From Candidatus Bathyarchaeota archaeon (GTDB taxonomy: Archaea; Thermoproteota; Bathyarchaeia; Bathyarchaeales; Bathycorpusculaceae), in NCBI GenBank assembly GCA_026014615.1, contig JAOZHZ010000028.1, positions 186,001 through 250,000 of the forward strand: a stretch of 64,000 nucleotides of DNA, written 5' to 3'. The notes beneath the pieces were generated by a model, which was not told where the DNA came from, did not search any database, and worked only from the letters and a program-made list of their open reading frames with translations. The translations under genes were made by a program, and so were the position numbers. This document shows, one piece after another, positions 9,112 to 17,403 of the stretch (positions are counted from its first letter, which is position 1; each line of letters starts with the position of its first letter).

Positions 9112-9168
9112 TCGGTTTAATATGAGAAGGCAAAGCTATTTAAGAATTATTATTACTTAGTATTGAAC
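9112..9168. promoter_or_regulatory. Divergent catalase-PerR promoter region
   Basis: A TATA-like element for catalase sits at about 9114-9124 on the minus strand, and one for the regulator (TATTTAAGA) at 9137-9145. Between the regulator's TATA box and its ATG lies the AT-rich, imperfectly symmetric TTAAGAATTATTATTACTTA, which resembles a Per/Fur box. The regulator's ATG at 9169 is about 28 bases from its TATA centre, so its message is probably leaderless. Confidence 0.5.
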
Positions 9169-9618
9169 ATGCAGGACCAGCTGAAATCCGACGCCGTTAT
9201 AATCCAAGCTCTTCGCAACAAAGGCTACAAAGCTACTCCGCAAAGAATATCCGTTTGTAAAATCGCCTTGAGCAGCAAAGAACACCCAAGCGTCCAAAAA
9301 ATCTGCAAAGAAGTAAAGAAGACCCACCCCACCGTAAGCTTAGCCACCGTCTACACGACCTTGCGCCTCCTTAAAGAAAGTAGCCTAATTCAAGAGCTTA
9401 ATTTTCCCCAAGGGCAAACAAGATTTGACCCCAATCTGGAACCCCACATAAACCTAGTATGCATACATTGTGGAAGAATAATGGACGTAAATGACTCTGA
9501 AGCAAAAGAGCTCATCAACAAAGTCACGAAAAAAGCCAAGTTCACCCCAAAGGCACAACGCATAGACATCTACGGGGTATGTCAACACTGCTCCAAAATA
9601 GACAACGCAAAGTCATAA
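9169..9618 (+). CDS. Fur family metalloregulator, probably PerR-like
   Basis: A 149-residue Fur family repressor. The N-terminal winged helix includes the KATPQRISV segment (near residue 22) and SLATVYTTLRLL recognition helix (near 60). The C-terminal dimerisation domain carries a metal-site EPHINL segment and two CxxC pairs (CIHCG, CQHC) forming the structural zinc site. The divergent catalase gene makes a peroxide sensor most likely: in PerR, iron-catalysed His oxidation releases DNA. A TTG six bases upstream (9163) is an alternative start, but ATG 9169 sits at the expected transcription start. Confidence 0.88.
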   Translation: MQDQLKSDAVIIQALRNKGYKATPQRISVCKIALSSKEHPSVQKICKEVKKTHPTVSLATVYTTLRLLKESSLIQELNFPQGQTRFDPNLEPHINLVCIHCGRIMDVNDSEAKELINKVTKKAKFTPKAQRIDIYGVCQHCSKIDNAKS

Positions 9619-9667
9619 AAGTGAATAAACCCCAGATTCCTTTGGCTATAAAAGGGTTAATGTTTAG

Positions 9668-10451
9668 TTATCTTATCCCGGCGGTTACCCATGCCCCCAC
9701 AAGCAAAAGAGCCGAATACAGCACAGCTCCTGAAACGAACAATGAGGCATTTTTTCCTCCGCCTTTCGGAACTGCGTCTTTTATGGCGTTAAACAGGATA
9801 ACTCCTAAAAGCACACCGAGTAGTAGGTAGCCTTCGGAGGGGTTTTCTGGGAAAAACACTGAGAGCCCCCACCCTATGATCGGCATTAAGCTGGCAAGAT
9901 ACCTTCCGAAGCGTACGTACAGCTGTTTGTAATTCTGCTCCATGGAATCATCCAAAATGATGAAGTGTAGTGACAGTGCTGCGGTGTAAAATACAAGCGA
10001 TAGTACGCCTGCTTCAGCTTCGAACCTTAACAGGTATCCTATAATCAGGTTTAAAAATGAGATAAATACGAGTTGAATAATAAAGGCGGATGTTGAAGCA
10101 GAAATGTAGTTGTAGTCGCCGCCTTCTTTTGCGTGCCTTTCTTTGCGTGAGTAAACAGCAAAGTGTTCTAAAATGAAAAAAATCATGAAACCAATAAATG
10201 CCAATCCTGGAACTGCCAAAGCGTCAAGGAAAGTGGGGGATTTCCTCCAGTAAGGTTTTGAGGTGAATACGTGTTATTTCGAGTCTTGGGAGCAGGTCAA
10301 GAAAGACGTAAGCTGCACTTATTCCACCAAAAAACGAAAGCATTTTGCCTCGATGCCTTTCAGAGTAACGATAAATCCTGTGGGACTGTAGATGCACAAA
10401 TGCAAAGACTATTGTTGGAACAAAGGCTACTAAAACTACGTCATTGACCAT
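9668..10451 (-). pseudogene. ZIP-permease-like multi-pass membrane protein, split by a single-base frameshift
   Basis: The first part (from 10451) encodes an N-terminal membrane helix, SHRIYRYSERHRGKML and a second helix ending in LLEEIP. The second part (from about 10226) continues as LDALAVPGLAFIGFMIFFILEHF with five or six further helices. The frames join if one G is removed from the GGGGG run at 10235-10239, giving EEIPTFLDALAVPG. The architecture (helix, basic loop, helix, His-containing helix LEHF, later ILDDS) resembles conserved ZIP-like membrane proteins of unknown function found widely in archaea. Both parts are otherwise intact, so this may be a consensus error rather than a dead gene. 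Confidence 0.75.
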
Positions 10452-10573
10452 ACTTTCAATTGGTTTTTCAACGTCTTAAATATTTATTCACTGGCTTCTG
10501 TGTCACCTTTTTCATAGCAACTGCCGGTACGTGTTACAAAAAATGTTTAATACCTTTTCCTTCTTCTGTTATA

Positions 10574-10882
10574 GTGGAAGGGGTTTTATTGGAGCTAAAA
10601 AAAGCGGCAGGTTTATTCAAAGAAATAATTGAGAAATGCCCAAGGTTGGAGGGACAGAACTTTTTGATTATGATACCCGACGTACCTCCACCTTTGCTAA
10701 CCGAGGGGTATGAAATAATAATAAAAACAGATGAAAACGGAGTTGACAAAAAAACCCTACAGATTCTGAAGGGCATCGCCGAAAGAGAAAACTTGCAGAT
10801 GGAACAAATGTCCACGACAATTATGATGTTTACCGCTAGACCTCAAATACACTCCATAACACAGGTTAGTGTACAGCCCTAA
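10574..10882 (+). CDS. Small hypothetical protein
   Basis: A protein of about 102 residues from GTG 10574, or 97 from TTG 10589 after GGAAGGGG. A TATA element (GTTTAATAC, about 10545-10553) puts the transcription start near 10573, which favours the GTG. The sequence is a soluble alpha/beta pattern: an amphipathic helix (LELKKAAGLFKEIIEKC), FLIMIPD, YEIIIKTD, another helix, then TIMMFTARP. I do not recognise the family. The 3' end overlaps, on the other strand, the extended C-terminus of the convergent flavodoxin gene by 126 bases. Confidence 0.55.
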   Translation: MEGVLLELKKAAGLFKEIIEKCPRLEGQNFLIMIPDVPPPLLTEGYEIIIKTDENGVDKKTLQILKGIAERENLQMEQMSTTIMMFTARPQIHSITQVSVQP

Positions 10883-11413
10883 CTTGGCGAAAGGCGCCGC
10901 CTCTCTTATGTTTGTCAAGTGGGTAGTGGCATTTGAATTAAGTGTGTTTTGGATTTGCTTACACCACTCTGCGATTTTCGCTTCTGTTTCTTCCCTTTTC
11001 TCTAAGGGACTGCTAGCAGCAAATTCTCCAATCAACCGCTTAGGCAATACAACCTCTTTCATATGGTTCAAACTCTTTTCAGGTCTACGTCCACCTAAAG
11101 TCACAAAGAAAGCTACTGGCTTACCCGAAATGTCATTCGAAAGCAAGAACTTTCTTATGGCAGGTGCAATCTTTCCTGTCCAAACAGGTGACCCAATAAC
11201 CATAAACTCGTAATCTTCAACTGGTCTTGATAGTTCGATTTCAGTTAGTTTCTCACGCAAAGAGGCCATTCCATCAGTCAAGTAGGAAAATGTTCCCTTC
11301 CGGTTTTTCTTATCTATTACTTCGCATAAATCAGCGTTTAATTGCTCTGCAATTTTTTCTGCCACAAACTTGGTGCTACCTGTGCGCGAATAATAAACTA
11401 CTACCATTTTCAT
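10757..11413 (-). CDS. Flavodoxin family protein
   Basis: A flavodoxin-like FMN protein starting at ATG 11413 (or 11407). The phosphate-binding loop YYSRTGSTKFVAEKIA is near residue 8, and GSPVWTGKIAPAIRKFL (near 73) and TLGGRRPEK (near 99) are the flavin-edge loops typical of this family. It probably carries electrons or reduces quinones. The usual domain ends around residue 165 (IAEWCKQI); the frame continues another 50 residues with unlike composition, running antisense over the neighbouring small gene. Either the tail is real or an indel has removed the normal stop. Confidence 0.75.
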   Translation of the reverse strand: MKMVVVYYSRTGSTKFVAEKIAEQLNADLCEVIDKKNRKGTFSYLTDGMASLREKLTEIELSRPVEDYEFMVIGSPVWTGKIAPAIRKFLLSNDISGKPVAFFVTLGGRRPEKSLNHMKEVVLPKRLIGEFAASSPLEKREETEAKIAEWCKQIQNTLNSNATTHLTNIREAAPFAKLGLYTNLCYGVYLRSSGKHHNCRGHLFHLQVFSFGDALQNL

Positions 11414-11527
11414 AAAGTCCACAACGTACATCAAATTGTGTTTTTAATTTTTATAATTTTTCTACACTGTTTAGTGTGGTCCTTGCTAAATAACCTAATA
11501 ATGACAAGACAAACCGTTTGGTTCCTG

Positions 11528-12454
11528 TTAGACGCTTGCTAAGGCTGTGAAGAGCAGGTAGATAACCATCAGTATGTTAAAGAGAAACAGCGAAGCAATG
11601 TTTACCGTGCTGAACTGCGCTACTTGTTTTTTCTTGAAAAACCCTACAAACCCAAGAAACCCCGCCGCCAAAGGGGCAATGGAAAAGAGAACAACAACAT
11701 TGAAGTTAACAGCTGTGAACGGCGACTCCCACGCGTAACTAAACAACGTACCCGTTGCGGCTAACGCAGTAGCCACAATGAGCACAAAAATCAGGTGAAT
11801 ACCCTTTCGGACAGCGAGATTTCTTTTGTCTCCTTTATTGTCAACTTCAATGTCTGGTGCTTCAAGACTCAAACTAAGCATGAATCCGTACAACATGAAC
11901 GGAACTGCGAGACACAAGAACAACGGATCCAGATGCCCTCTAACCGACAAATACCCAACTGCTGGAATCGCGAAGCCCGTCGCGAACGCAATTGCAAATT
12001 CGCCCAGACCTCTGGATATCAATCGCAGAGGCGGCGCTGAATACGCCCACCCCAAAAAATTAGCCGCCAAAGCAATAATCAACAATTCAAGTGGGGCTAC
12101 GCGGAAAACTACTGCTAAGACGGCTAAAAGGTTTGACAATACCAGAAACGTGATAGCAATTTTTCGGGCTAATGGACGCAACTGTGGGTGTTTGATGAGA
12201 ATGCCGCTTCCTGAAAAAACACTTTTTTTCTCCGCATATTTATCGACTTGTACGTCGAAGTAGTCGTTGCTGTAATGAGTTGAAAGGTCACCCAAGAATA
12301 CTATAGCATAACAAAGGACTAAGGTTAAGAGATTACATGTTCCTCCGCCGACAAATGCCAGAAGCGCTCCCAACGAAAAAGCTACAAACCCACCTGCAAC
12401 GATGTGCACCCGTACCATCCTGAGCATAGGCATCACGGCATTAGTCCTTTTCAT
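11528..12454 (-). CDS. UbiA family prenyltransferase
   Basis: A 308-residue polytopic membrane protein with about eight or nine helices. The first Asp-rich prenyl-diphosphate site is SNDYFDVQVDKY (near residue 62) and a second acidic motif, SLEAPDIEVDNKGDKR, lies near residue 196. UbiA enzymes attach an isoprenoid chain to an aromatic or glycerol-phosphate acceptor. The HYSNDYFDV spacing resembles MenA-type 1,4-dihydroxy-2-naphthoate prenyltransferases, but no other menaquinone gene is in the window, so acceptor is open. It is divergent from a second UbiA gene with a 73-base spacer. Start at ATG 12454. Confidence 0.85.
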   Translation of the reverse strand: MKRTNAVMPMLRMVRVHIVAGGFVAFSLGALLAFVGGGTCNLLTLVLCYAIVFLGDLSTHYSNDYFDVQVDKYAEKKSVFSGSGILIKHPQLRPLARKIAITFLVLSNLLAVLAVVFRVAPLELLIIALAANFLGWAYSAPPLRLISRGLGEFAIAFATGFAIPAVGYLSVRGHLDPLFLCLAVPFMLYGFMLSLSLEAPDIEVDNKGDKRNLAVRKGIHLIFVLIVATALAATGTLFSYAWESPFTAVNFNVVVLFSIAPLAAGFLGFVGFFKKKQVAQFSTVNIASLFLFNILMVIYLLFTALASV

Positions 12455-12527
12455 GTGTTACTCTCTCAACTATAACCAGTTTATACAAACAGCTTATTAA
12501 CATAAAGTAATTTCAATAACCGCCTAG

Positions 12528-13457
12528 ATGCGAGAGGCGTTTTCAGTGGAAAAAAATCTTAAAGCGTACATAGACCTCACCCGACTACACTTCTTTTTTG
12601 TATGGCCCACTCTTTTCTGCGCAGGACTGTTTCTTGCGTTGCAAACTTACGGTGGCTTTTCTGTTCTGCTGGTTGTGAAGGCGATTTTGGTTGCTTTCTT
12701 TGGCTTTGAAGCGGGGCTTGTCCTTAATGACATTGTTGACGTGGAGTACGACAAAAAAGACGTTGAAACCGGTAAACTCACAAAATACTGGCGTCCCTTC
12801 GGGAAACGACCCATCTCCCAAGGCTTAATTACCCGAAAGCAAGCAACTGTCCTCTTTGGTATATTGGTTGCTGTGACCACACTTTTGATTTTCAGTCTTC
12901 CGTTTCCCAACTCGCTTTATGTTTTTGGCATAATGATAGTCTGCTATAGCTTAGAAAGTTTCTACCAACTGAAAAAACGCAGAGAAAACTTTCCTTTAGC
13001 CCAATTGATTGGGCGCATAGACTTCACTTTGTTCCTTGTGGCAGGTTATTTGTGCGTGGGCAGTCCTGATTTTAATACGGTGCTGCTTTTTCTGTTCTTC
13101 TACCCGTTAGCACAGGCACATCTGGGGGTAAACGACCTTGCTGACGTAGTTAATGACAAAGCTCGTAACCTGAACACGATATCGACCCTTTACGGCATGA
13201 ACGGAACGGTGTACTGGATACTTGGGTTTAGCGTGGCGCAGTTTGTCATGGCAGCGGTTTTTCTAAGTCAGGTGGGTTCACTGATTATGCTCGCTGGATT
13301 CGCAGTAAGCATCAGTTTGTTAACCATCGGAAACCTCTTAATATTGAAAGGAAAAAATGTTGCGTCAGGAATGAAGGCGCTGCCGATGTTCCACGTAGCC
13401 ATGCTTATCTACGCCATTTCCATAATCGCAAATGCCGTCGTTGTGCTGTTCTTGTAA
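12528..13457 (+). CDS. UbiA family prenyltransferase
   Basis: A 309-residue polytopic UbiA enzyme from ATG 12528. The first prenyl-diphosphate motif is LNDIVDVEYDKKD (near residue 66) and the second is GVNDLADVVNDKARN (near residue 203), both complete. It is clearly diverged from its divergent neighbour, so the pair is not a recent duplication. Candidate roles are archaeal lipid or quinone synthesis; the sequence alone does not pick between them. GTG 12548 is a possible shorter start. The intergenic region of 73 bases must hold both promoters. Confidence 0.83.
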   Translation: MREAFSVEKNLKAYIDLTRLHFFFVWPTLFCAGLFLALQTYGGFSVLLVVKAILVAFFGFEAGLVLNDIVDVEYDKKDVETGKLTKYWRPFGKRPISQGLITRKQATVLFGILVAVTTLLIFSLPFPNSLYVFGIMIVCYSLESFYQLKKRRENFPLAQLIGRIDFTLFLVAGYLCVGSPDFNTVLLFLFFYPLAQAHLGVNDLADVVNDKARNLNTISTLYGMNGTVYWILGFSVAQFVMAAVFLSQVGSLIMLAGFAVSISLLTIGNLLILKGKNVASGMKALPMFHVAMLIYAISIIANAVVVLFL

Positions 13458-13527
13458 ATCCCTAACCATAATTCCTCTACTTCAGGAGAAAAAATAGAGA
13501 ACTGATTGAGACTGGTTTTTTAGATGT

Positions 13528-14313
13528 TTATGAAACGGGTACTGCCTTGTTCCATGTGGCGTCGAAGTGATCCTGAACTACTGCCACAAAACTAGGGTTA
13601 TTAGTCCAAAAAGAAGGTGACTGCGCCCACCCCGCTGTCTCTAAAGTCAGAATTGACGCTTCCTTTTTGTCAACAATGTTTACAACTGCCTTGGGCGGCT
13701 GCGAAAGGTACCGGATTTCTAAATTTGAAGTTTTTGCCAAGTTCTCCAGCTCTTTTGGTAACTCGCCTTTTTCGGGTTCTTCAGTTATCAACCGAATCTT
13801 CACTCCACGTTTAGCCACCACGTTTAAGGTGTCAAACATATGGAAGACCGCCTGAGAAAATCGTCTCTTTGAGGTTATGGAGTCAAAGGTTTCTTTGGTT
13901 TTGGAGAGAGAACGCTTTCGGTGTTTAACATCTGCTTCTCTGGGGGGGATCAAAACAAATGCAAAGTCTTCCTCTTTACGCTTTTTTTCTTCAACGTTTT
14001 TGAAGTTCTCAAGCAAATCCTGAGTTTTAACGCGCAGCTGGTAGTGCTCCCTTTTTCTACGCTTCATCAAAATAGAAACGCCTTCTTCGATGGGTATTGC
14101 ACTAAACAGCGTCGGGGAGCCTATGACGGTTTCAACTAACCCCAGTTTTTGAAGGGTAGGCATGATACGGTAAACATCTTGACGGGTAACTTGGGCAGAT
14201 GCAGAGACTGCTTTTGCAGATGAAGGTCCCATACGCACAAGTTCAAGATACACCCTTCCTTGGCATGAGGTTAAGCCTAAGCCAGTTAGGGTCTGAACGT
14301 ATGTTTTCTCCAT
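13528..14313 (-). CDS. TrmB family transcriptional regulator
   Basis: A 261-residue regulator with an N-terminal TrmB winged helix (LTGLGLTSCQGRVYLELV, then SAQVTRQDVYRIMPTLQKLG) and, after a basic coiled-coil linker (about residues 80-120), a C-terminal effector domain of the shorter TrmB-like type. TrmB proteins in archaea sense sugars or other metabolites and repress or activate nearby operons. It is divergent from the spermidine-synthase-like gene, with palindromes at 14384-14416 between them, so control of that gene and of itself is likely. Confidence 0.85.
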   Translation of the reverse strand: MEKTYVQTLTGLGLTSCQGRVYLELVRMGPSSAKAVSASAQVTRQDVYRIMPTLQKLGLVETVIGSPTLFSAIPIEEGVSILMKRRKREHYQLRVKTQDLLENFKNVEEKKRKEEDFAFVLIPPREADVKHRKRSLSKTKETFDSITSKRRFSQAVFHMFDTLNVVAKRGVKIRLITEEPEKGELPKELENLAKTSNLEIRYLSQPPKAVVNIVDKKEASILTLETAGWAQSPSFWTNNPSFVAVVQDHFDATWNKAVPVS

Positions 14314-14383
14314 TTGCTACTACACCTTAAACCGTTCTGTGTCCTAGGGCGGAAAACTTACTGTTAAACGTTATGGGCTGTCA

Positions 14384-14416
14384 GTGTGGTTCACACATGC
14401 TGAAAATTAAATTTCA
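14384..14416. promoter_or_regulatory. Paired palindromes between TrmB and the membrane spermidine-synthase-like gene
   Basis: GTGTGGTTCACAC (14384-14396) is a perfect 5-bp inverted repeat with a 3-base spacer, followed at once by the palindrome TGAAAATTAAATTTCA (14401-14416). The latter includes the likely TATA box of the rightward gene. A repressor bound here would block that promoter. Confidence 0.45.
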
Positions 14417-14431
14417 GACCCCGTTTGTTTG

Positions 14432-16807
14432 ATGCTGGAACGATACGGAATGAGCATAGAGTCAAACGTACAGCCTTCTAAAATGAGGCGAAACAAAAAC
14501 TTTGTCTTAGTGGGCATCCTGATAGTGTCGTTTTCCAGTTTAATGCTTGAAATCTTAATAACACGCATCTTCTCAACCGTCATATGGTACCACTATGCCT
14601 TCATAGCGGTTTCAGTTGCCATGTTTGGGCTGGGCTTCGGCGGCGTCTTCGCACATTACGTGGGAAAAAAACGTCCGCTACTGGAAATGGCGACAGCAGC
14701 AACCCTGATCTTCTCTATATCCGTCCCCGCAGTCTTGTATATAATTCTCCAGTTCCCAATTTCGGTTTATGCACTATACGTGTTCTATGCTGTGTCAATG
14801 ATTCCCTTCTTCTTCTGCGGCATCTGTATATCCTCAGTTTTTCAAAGCCAAAGCAAAACTGTCTACGCACTGTATTTCGCGGACATGATCGGAGCAAGCT
14901 TAGGATGCTTCATGGTGGAACCTGTTCTGGGACCGTTAAGCGCAGAAACCGCGGTTCTTCTGGTGGCTGTACTCATCGCGGTATCAGGCATGTTCTTTGC
15001 CTTCGCCACCCAAAAACGAAAATTCATAGCTGTGGGCTTCATCGTGCTGGTTTTGTCCTCTGCTATGGTGGCAACAAACGTTGAAAACACGTGGTTTAGG
15101 GCAGAGCCGAACATTAGCAAGTCTCTTTACCGCGCTTTAGAGGATAACACGTTAACTAACGTTTACACGGATTGGAACTCGTTTTCCAGAGTAGATGTGG
15201 TGGAAGGTTTTCCTGTTAATAGTCCGATAGCTGCCAGCATTTACATTGACGCCGACGCTGGAACCAACGTGTACCGCTTCAACGGGACCTTAAGCGACGC
15301 GACGTTCCTTAAGAACATGATTTACTACACCCCCTACACCATAGTGGAAGAGCCCAAGCATGCTTTGGTCATCGGCTCAGGCGGCGGAGGCGACGTGCTT
15401 ACCGCGCTTGAAGGCGGCACCAAGCTGGTTACTGCCGTGGAAATTAACCCAATAGTGATTGAAGTTGTGAAGAACCTTGGAGCGAAGGGCGGAAACATCT
15501 ACAGCTACGACGACGGCGCTGCTCCCTACGACGACGTGCGCGAAGTAGTGGCTGACGGGCGAAGCTACATAAGCCGTTCAACTGAGAATTTTGACGTTAT
15601 CGTCTTAACTATGGTTGACTCCTGGGCAGCGCTTGCTTCAGGAGGCTACGCTCTAGCCGAGAATTACCTCTACACTAAGGAAGCCTTCCAGCAATACTAC
15701 GACCACCTCACTGATGACGGCATTTTAAGTATAACGCGGTTCATCAAGGAGGTGCCTAAGCTCATCACTACCGGTGCAGAGCTTCTGCTGTCCGAGGGCG
15801 TGGCGCCAGAAGATGTTGGAAAACACATGTCCGTCACTACTTGGGAGTACGAGCCTGGACGTGTATCCGCTTTATTCATGCTTAAAAAGACGCCTTTCAC
15901 TCCAGCAGAAGCAGAAAACGTCCAGACCGTAACCTTGGAGATGGGTGTCAACCACGCAATCGTGCATGTCCCCTATGTTAACACTGAGGAACCCTACACT
16001 CAACTTTTAAACGGCGACGTGACTCTGGAAGAATTCTACACTACCTCTGACAGTCAAATCCGACCCGCAACCGACGACAACCCCTACTTCTTTGATTTTG
16101 AGCAAGGTATCCCAGAAAGCCTGATGCCCCTAATTCTGTTTGCCGTTGTCGCCACTGTCGGTGTTTCAGCGGTTCCTCTGATGAGGAAACGTTCCGAAGG
16201 CAAAAGCAACCTCTCCAAAGCTGTACCGCTCATTCTGTACTTTGGGGCACTCGGCGCGGGCTACATGCTTATCGAAATAACTTTGGTCCAAAAATTCATT
16301 CTGTTCCTGGGTTATCCGACTCGTTCGTTGGAGGTTATCCTTTTTACGCTGTTGCTTTCCACGGGTGTGGGCAGTTTTGCGGGTAAATTCCTTAGAACCA
16401 AAGATTCTTCTAAAATCGTTCTCTATGCCTGTTTAGCTATAATCGGTTTGGCAACAACCTATTATTTCACGTTGAATCCGCTGTTGGCAGCTTTGCTTCC
16501 GCTTGATGCCGTTGCCCGAAGCGCCATAGCTATGGGCTTAATTTTCCCGCTGGGCTTCTTCATGGGCATGCCGTTCCCCACAGGCATCAGCCTCATCTCC
16601 TCGGGCACCACAAAAATTAGCGTGCCGTGGATGTGGGCAATAAACGGTGTCACCTCGGTTTTGGGTTCGGTGCTTGCAACGGGTATCGGCATAACGATGG
16701 GGCTGTCTTCAGCGGTGCTTATCGCGTTAGCCTGCTACTTCATTGTGTTCTTGAGCACGTTAATGTGGAGACGCAAATTCCAGCCAAGCCAACTCGAACT
16801 AAACTAG
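14432..16807 (+). CDS. Membrane-embedded spermidine-synthase-like fusion protein
   Basis: A 791-residue protein with three parts. Helices 1-7 (about residues 20-225, beginning FVLVGILIVSFSSLMLEIL) precede a soluble spermidine-synthase/SAM-methyltransferase fold (about 285-500) with VIGSGGGGDVLTALEG, VEINPIVIEVV and VVADGRSYI. A second set of about seven helices runs to the end. This is the known bacterial and archaeal class of membrane polyamine-aminopropyltransferase-like proteins; reaction unproven. ATG 14432 lies about 24 bases after a TATA element, suggesting a leaderless start; ATG 14450 is an alternative. It is the only gene on its transcript and faces the divergent TrmB regulator. Confidence 0.85.
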   Translation: MLERYGMSIESNVQPSKMRRNKNFVLVGILIVSFSSLMLEILITRIFSTVIWYHYAFIAVSVAMFGLGFGGVFAHYVGKKRPLLEMATAATLIFSISVPAVLYIILQFPISVYALYVFYAVSMIPFFFCGICISSVFQSQSKTVYALYFADMIGASLGCFMVEPVLGPLSAETAVLLVAVLIAVSGMFFAFATQKRKFIAVGFIVLVLSSAMVATNVENTWFRAEPNISKSLYRALEDNTLTNVYTDWNSFSRVDVVEGFPVNSPIAASIYIDADAGTNVYRFNGTLSDATFLKNMIYYTPYTIVEEPKHALVIGSGGGGDVLTALEGGTKLVTAVEINPIVIEVVKNLGAKGGNIYSYDDGAAPYDDVREVVADGRSYISRSTENFDVIVLTMVDSWAALASGGYALAENYLYTKEAFQQYYDHLTDDGILSITRFIKEVPKLITTGAELLLSEGVAPEDVGKHMSVTTWEYEPGRVSALFMLKKTPFTPAEAENVQTVTLEMGVNHAIVHVPYVNTEEPYTQLLNGDVTLEEFYTTSDSQIRPATDDNPYFFDFEQGIPESLMPLILFAVVATVGVSAVPLMRKRSEGKSNLSKAVPLILYFGALGAGYMLIEITLVQKFILFLGYPTRSLEVILFTLLLSTGVGSFAGKFLRTKDSSKIVLYACLAIIGLATTYYFTLNPLLAALLPLDAVARSAIAMGLIFPLGFFMGMPFPTGISLISSGTTKISVPWMWAINGVTSVLGSVLATGIGITMGLSSAVLIALACYFIVFLSTLMWRRKFQPSQLELN

Positions 16808-16894
16808 CCAATGAACTGGTTGCAGCTCACAAGTTTTTAAAAAATGCTGCGTGACCTTTCAAGCAGCCAAAGGGTTTGGCTATTGTTTAATGTC

Positions 16895-17302
16895 TCATGG
16901 TGGGGGTCTTTTTTGGGCGTACTGGTATCGTCTGGGTCTGCCTATCCGCGTCAAGACGTTGTCTTTGACTAAATCCACCAGTGCGTGGGCGACGGCTGTT
17001 CGGTCGTAGTGGAAGCCTCGTCTTGCGAGTTCGCTGTGTACTTCTTCGAGTCCTTTTGGTTGGGTGAACCAGCTTTCTTCCCAGAGTTTTTGGATGATGC
17101 CTTTGCAGGTTTCGGCTCGTGGGGGTGATGCTTGGCGTTCGGGTTGGAGTGTGGGGAGTGGGGTTTCTTTGAGGCGGTTGGTGACGGTGGTGAGGATGTG
17201 GTCGACGGCGGTTTGGATTTGGTCTTCTTGGCTTTCGATTTCGAATTCTATGTCGCCGATTTTCATTTTGACTTTGATGGGTGGCTTTTGGGGTTCTGTC
17301 AC
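16895..17302 (-). CDS. Hypothetical protein with C-terminal winged helix
   Basis: A 135-residue protein from GTG 17302. The N-terminal 45 residues form a beta-rich piece (VKMKIGDIEFEIES). A proline-rich linker follows. The last 75 residues read as a winged helix (LEEVHSELARRGFHYDRTAV, then VKDNVLTRIGRPRRYQY) ending in basic residues. It is divergent from the NurA-HerA operon, with two strong palindromes in between. Role inferred: a DNA-binding protein that may regulate or assist the repair operon. No named family recognised. Confidence 0.65.
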   Translation of the reverse strand: MTEPQKPPIKVKMKIGDIEFEIESQEDQIQTAVDHILTTVTNRLKETPLPTLQPERQASPPRAETCKGIIQKLWEESWFTQPKGLEEVHSELARRGFHYDRTAVAHALVDLVKDNVLTRIGRPRRYQYAQKRPPP

Positions 17303-17335
17303 GTTCTCAGTTCTCTGCAGCTATTGCATATTGTA

Positions 17336-17397
17336 TTGTGCAAGATGCACAAGCACAACATTTAATTACTTCACCAATAGATATTGCATATTGGTGA
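17336..17397. promoter_or_regulatory. Two palindromes in the divergent promoter of the winged-helix gene and nurA
   Basis: TTGTGCAAGATGCACAA (17336-17352) is a perfect 7-bp inverted repeat with a 3-base spacer. TCACCAATA (17371-17379) and TATTGGTGA (17389-17397) form a perfect 9-bp inverted repeat with a 9-base spacer. The TATA-like TTTAATTA (17361-17368) between them drives nurA, whose start at 17401/17404 follows directly. The second palindrome therefore covers the transcription start. Confidence 0.55.
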
Positions 17398-17403
17398 ATA
17401 TTG

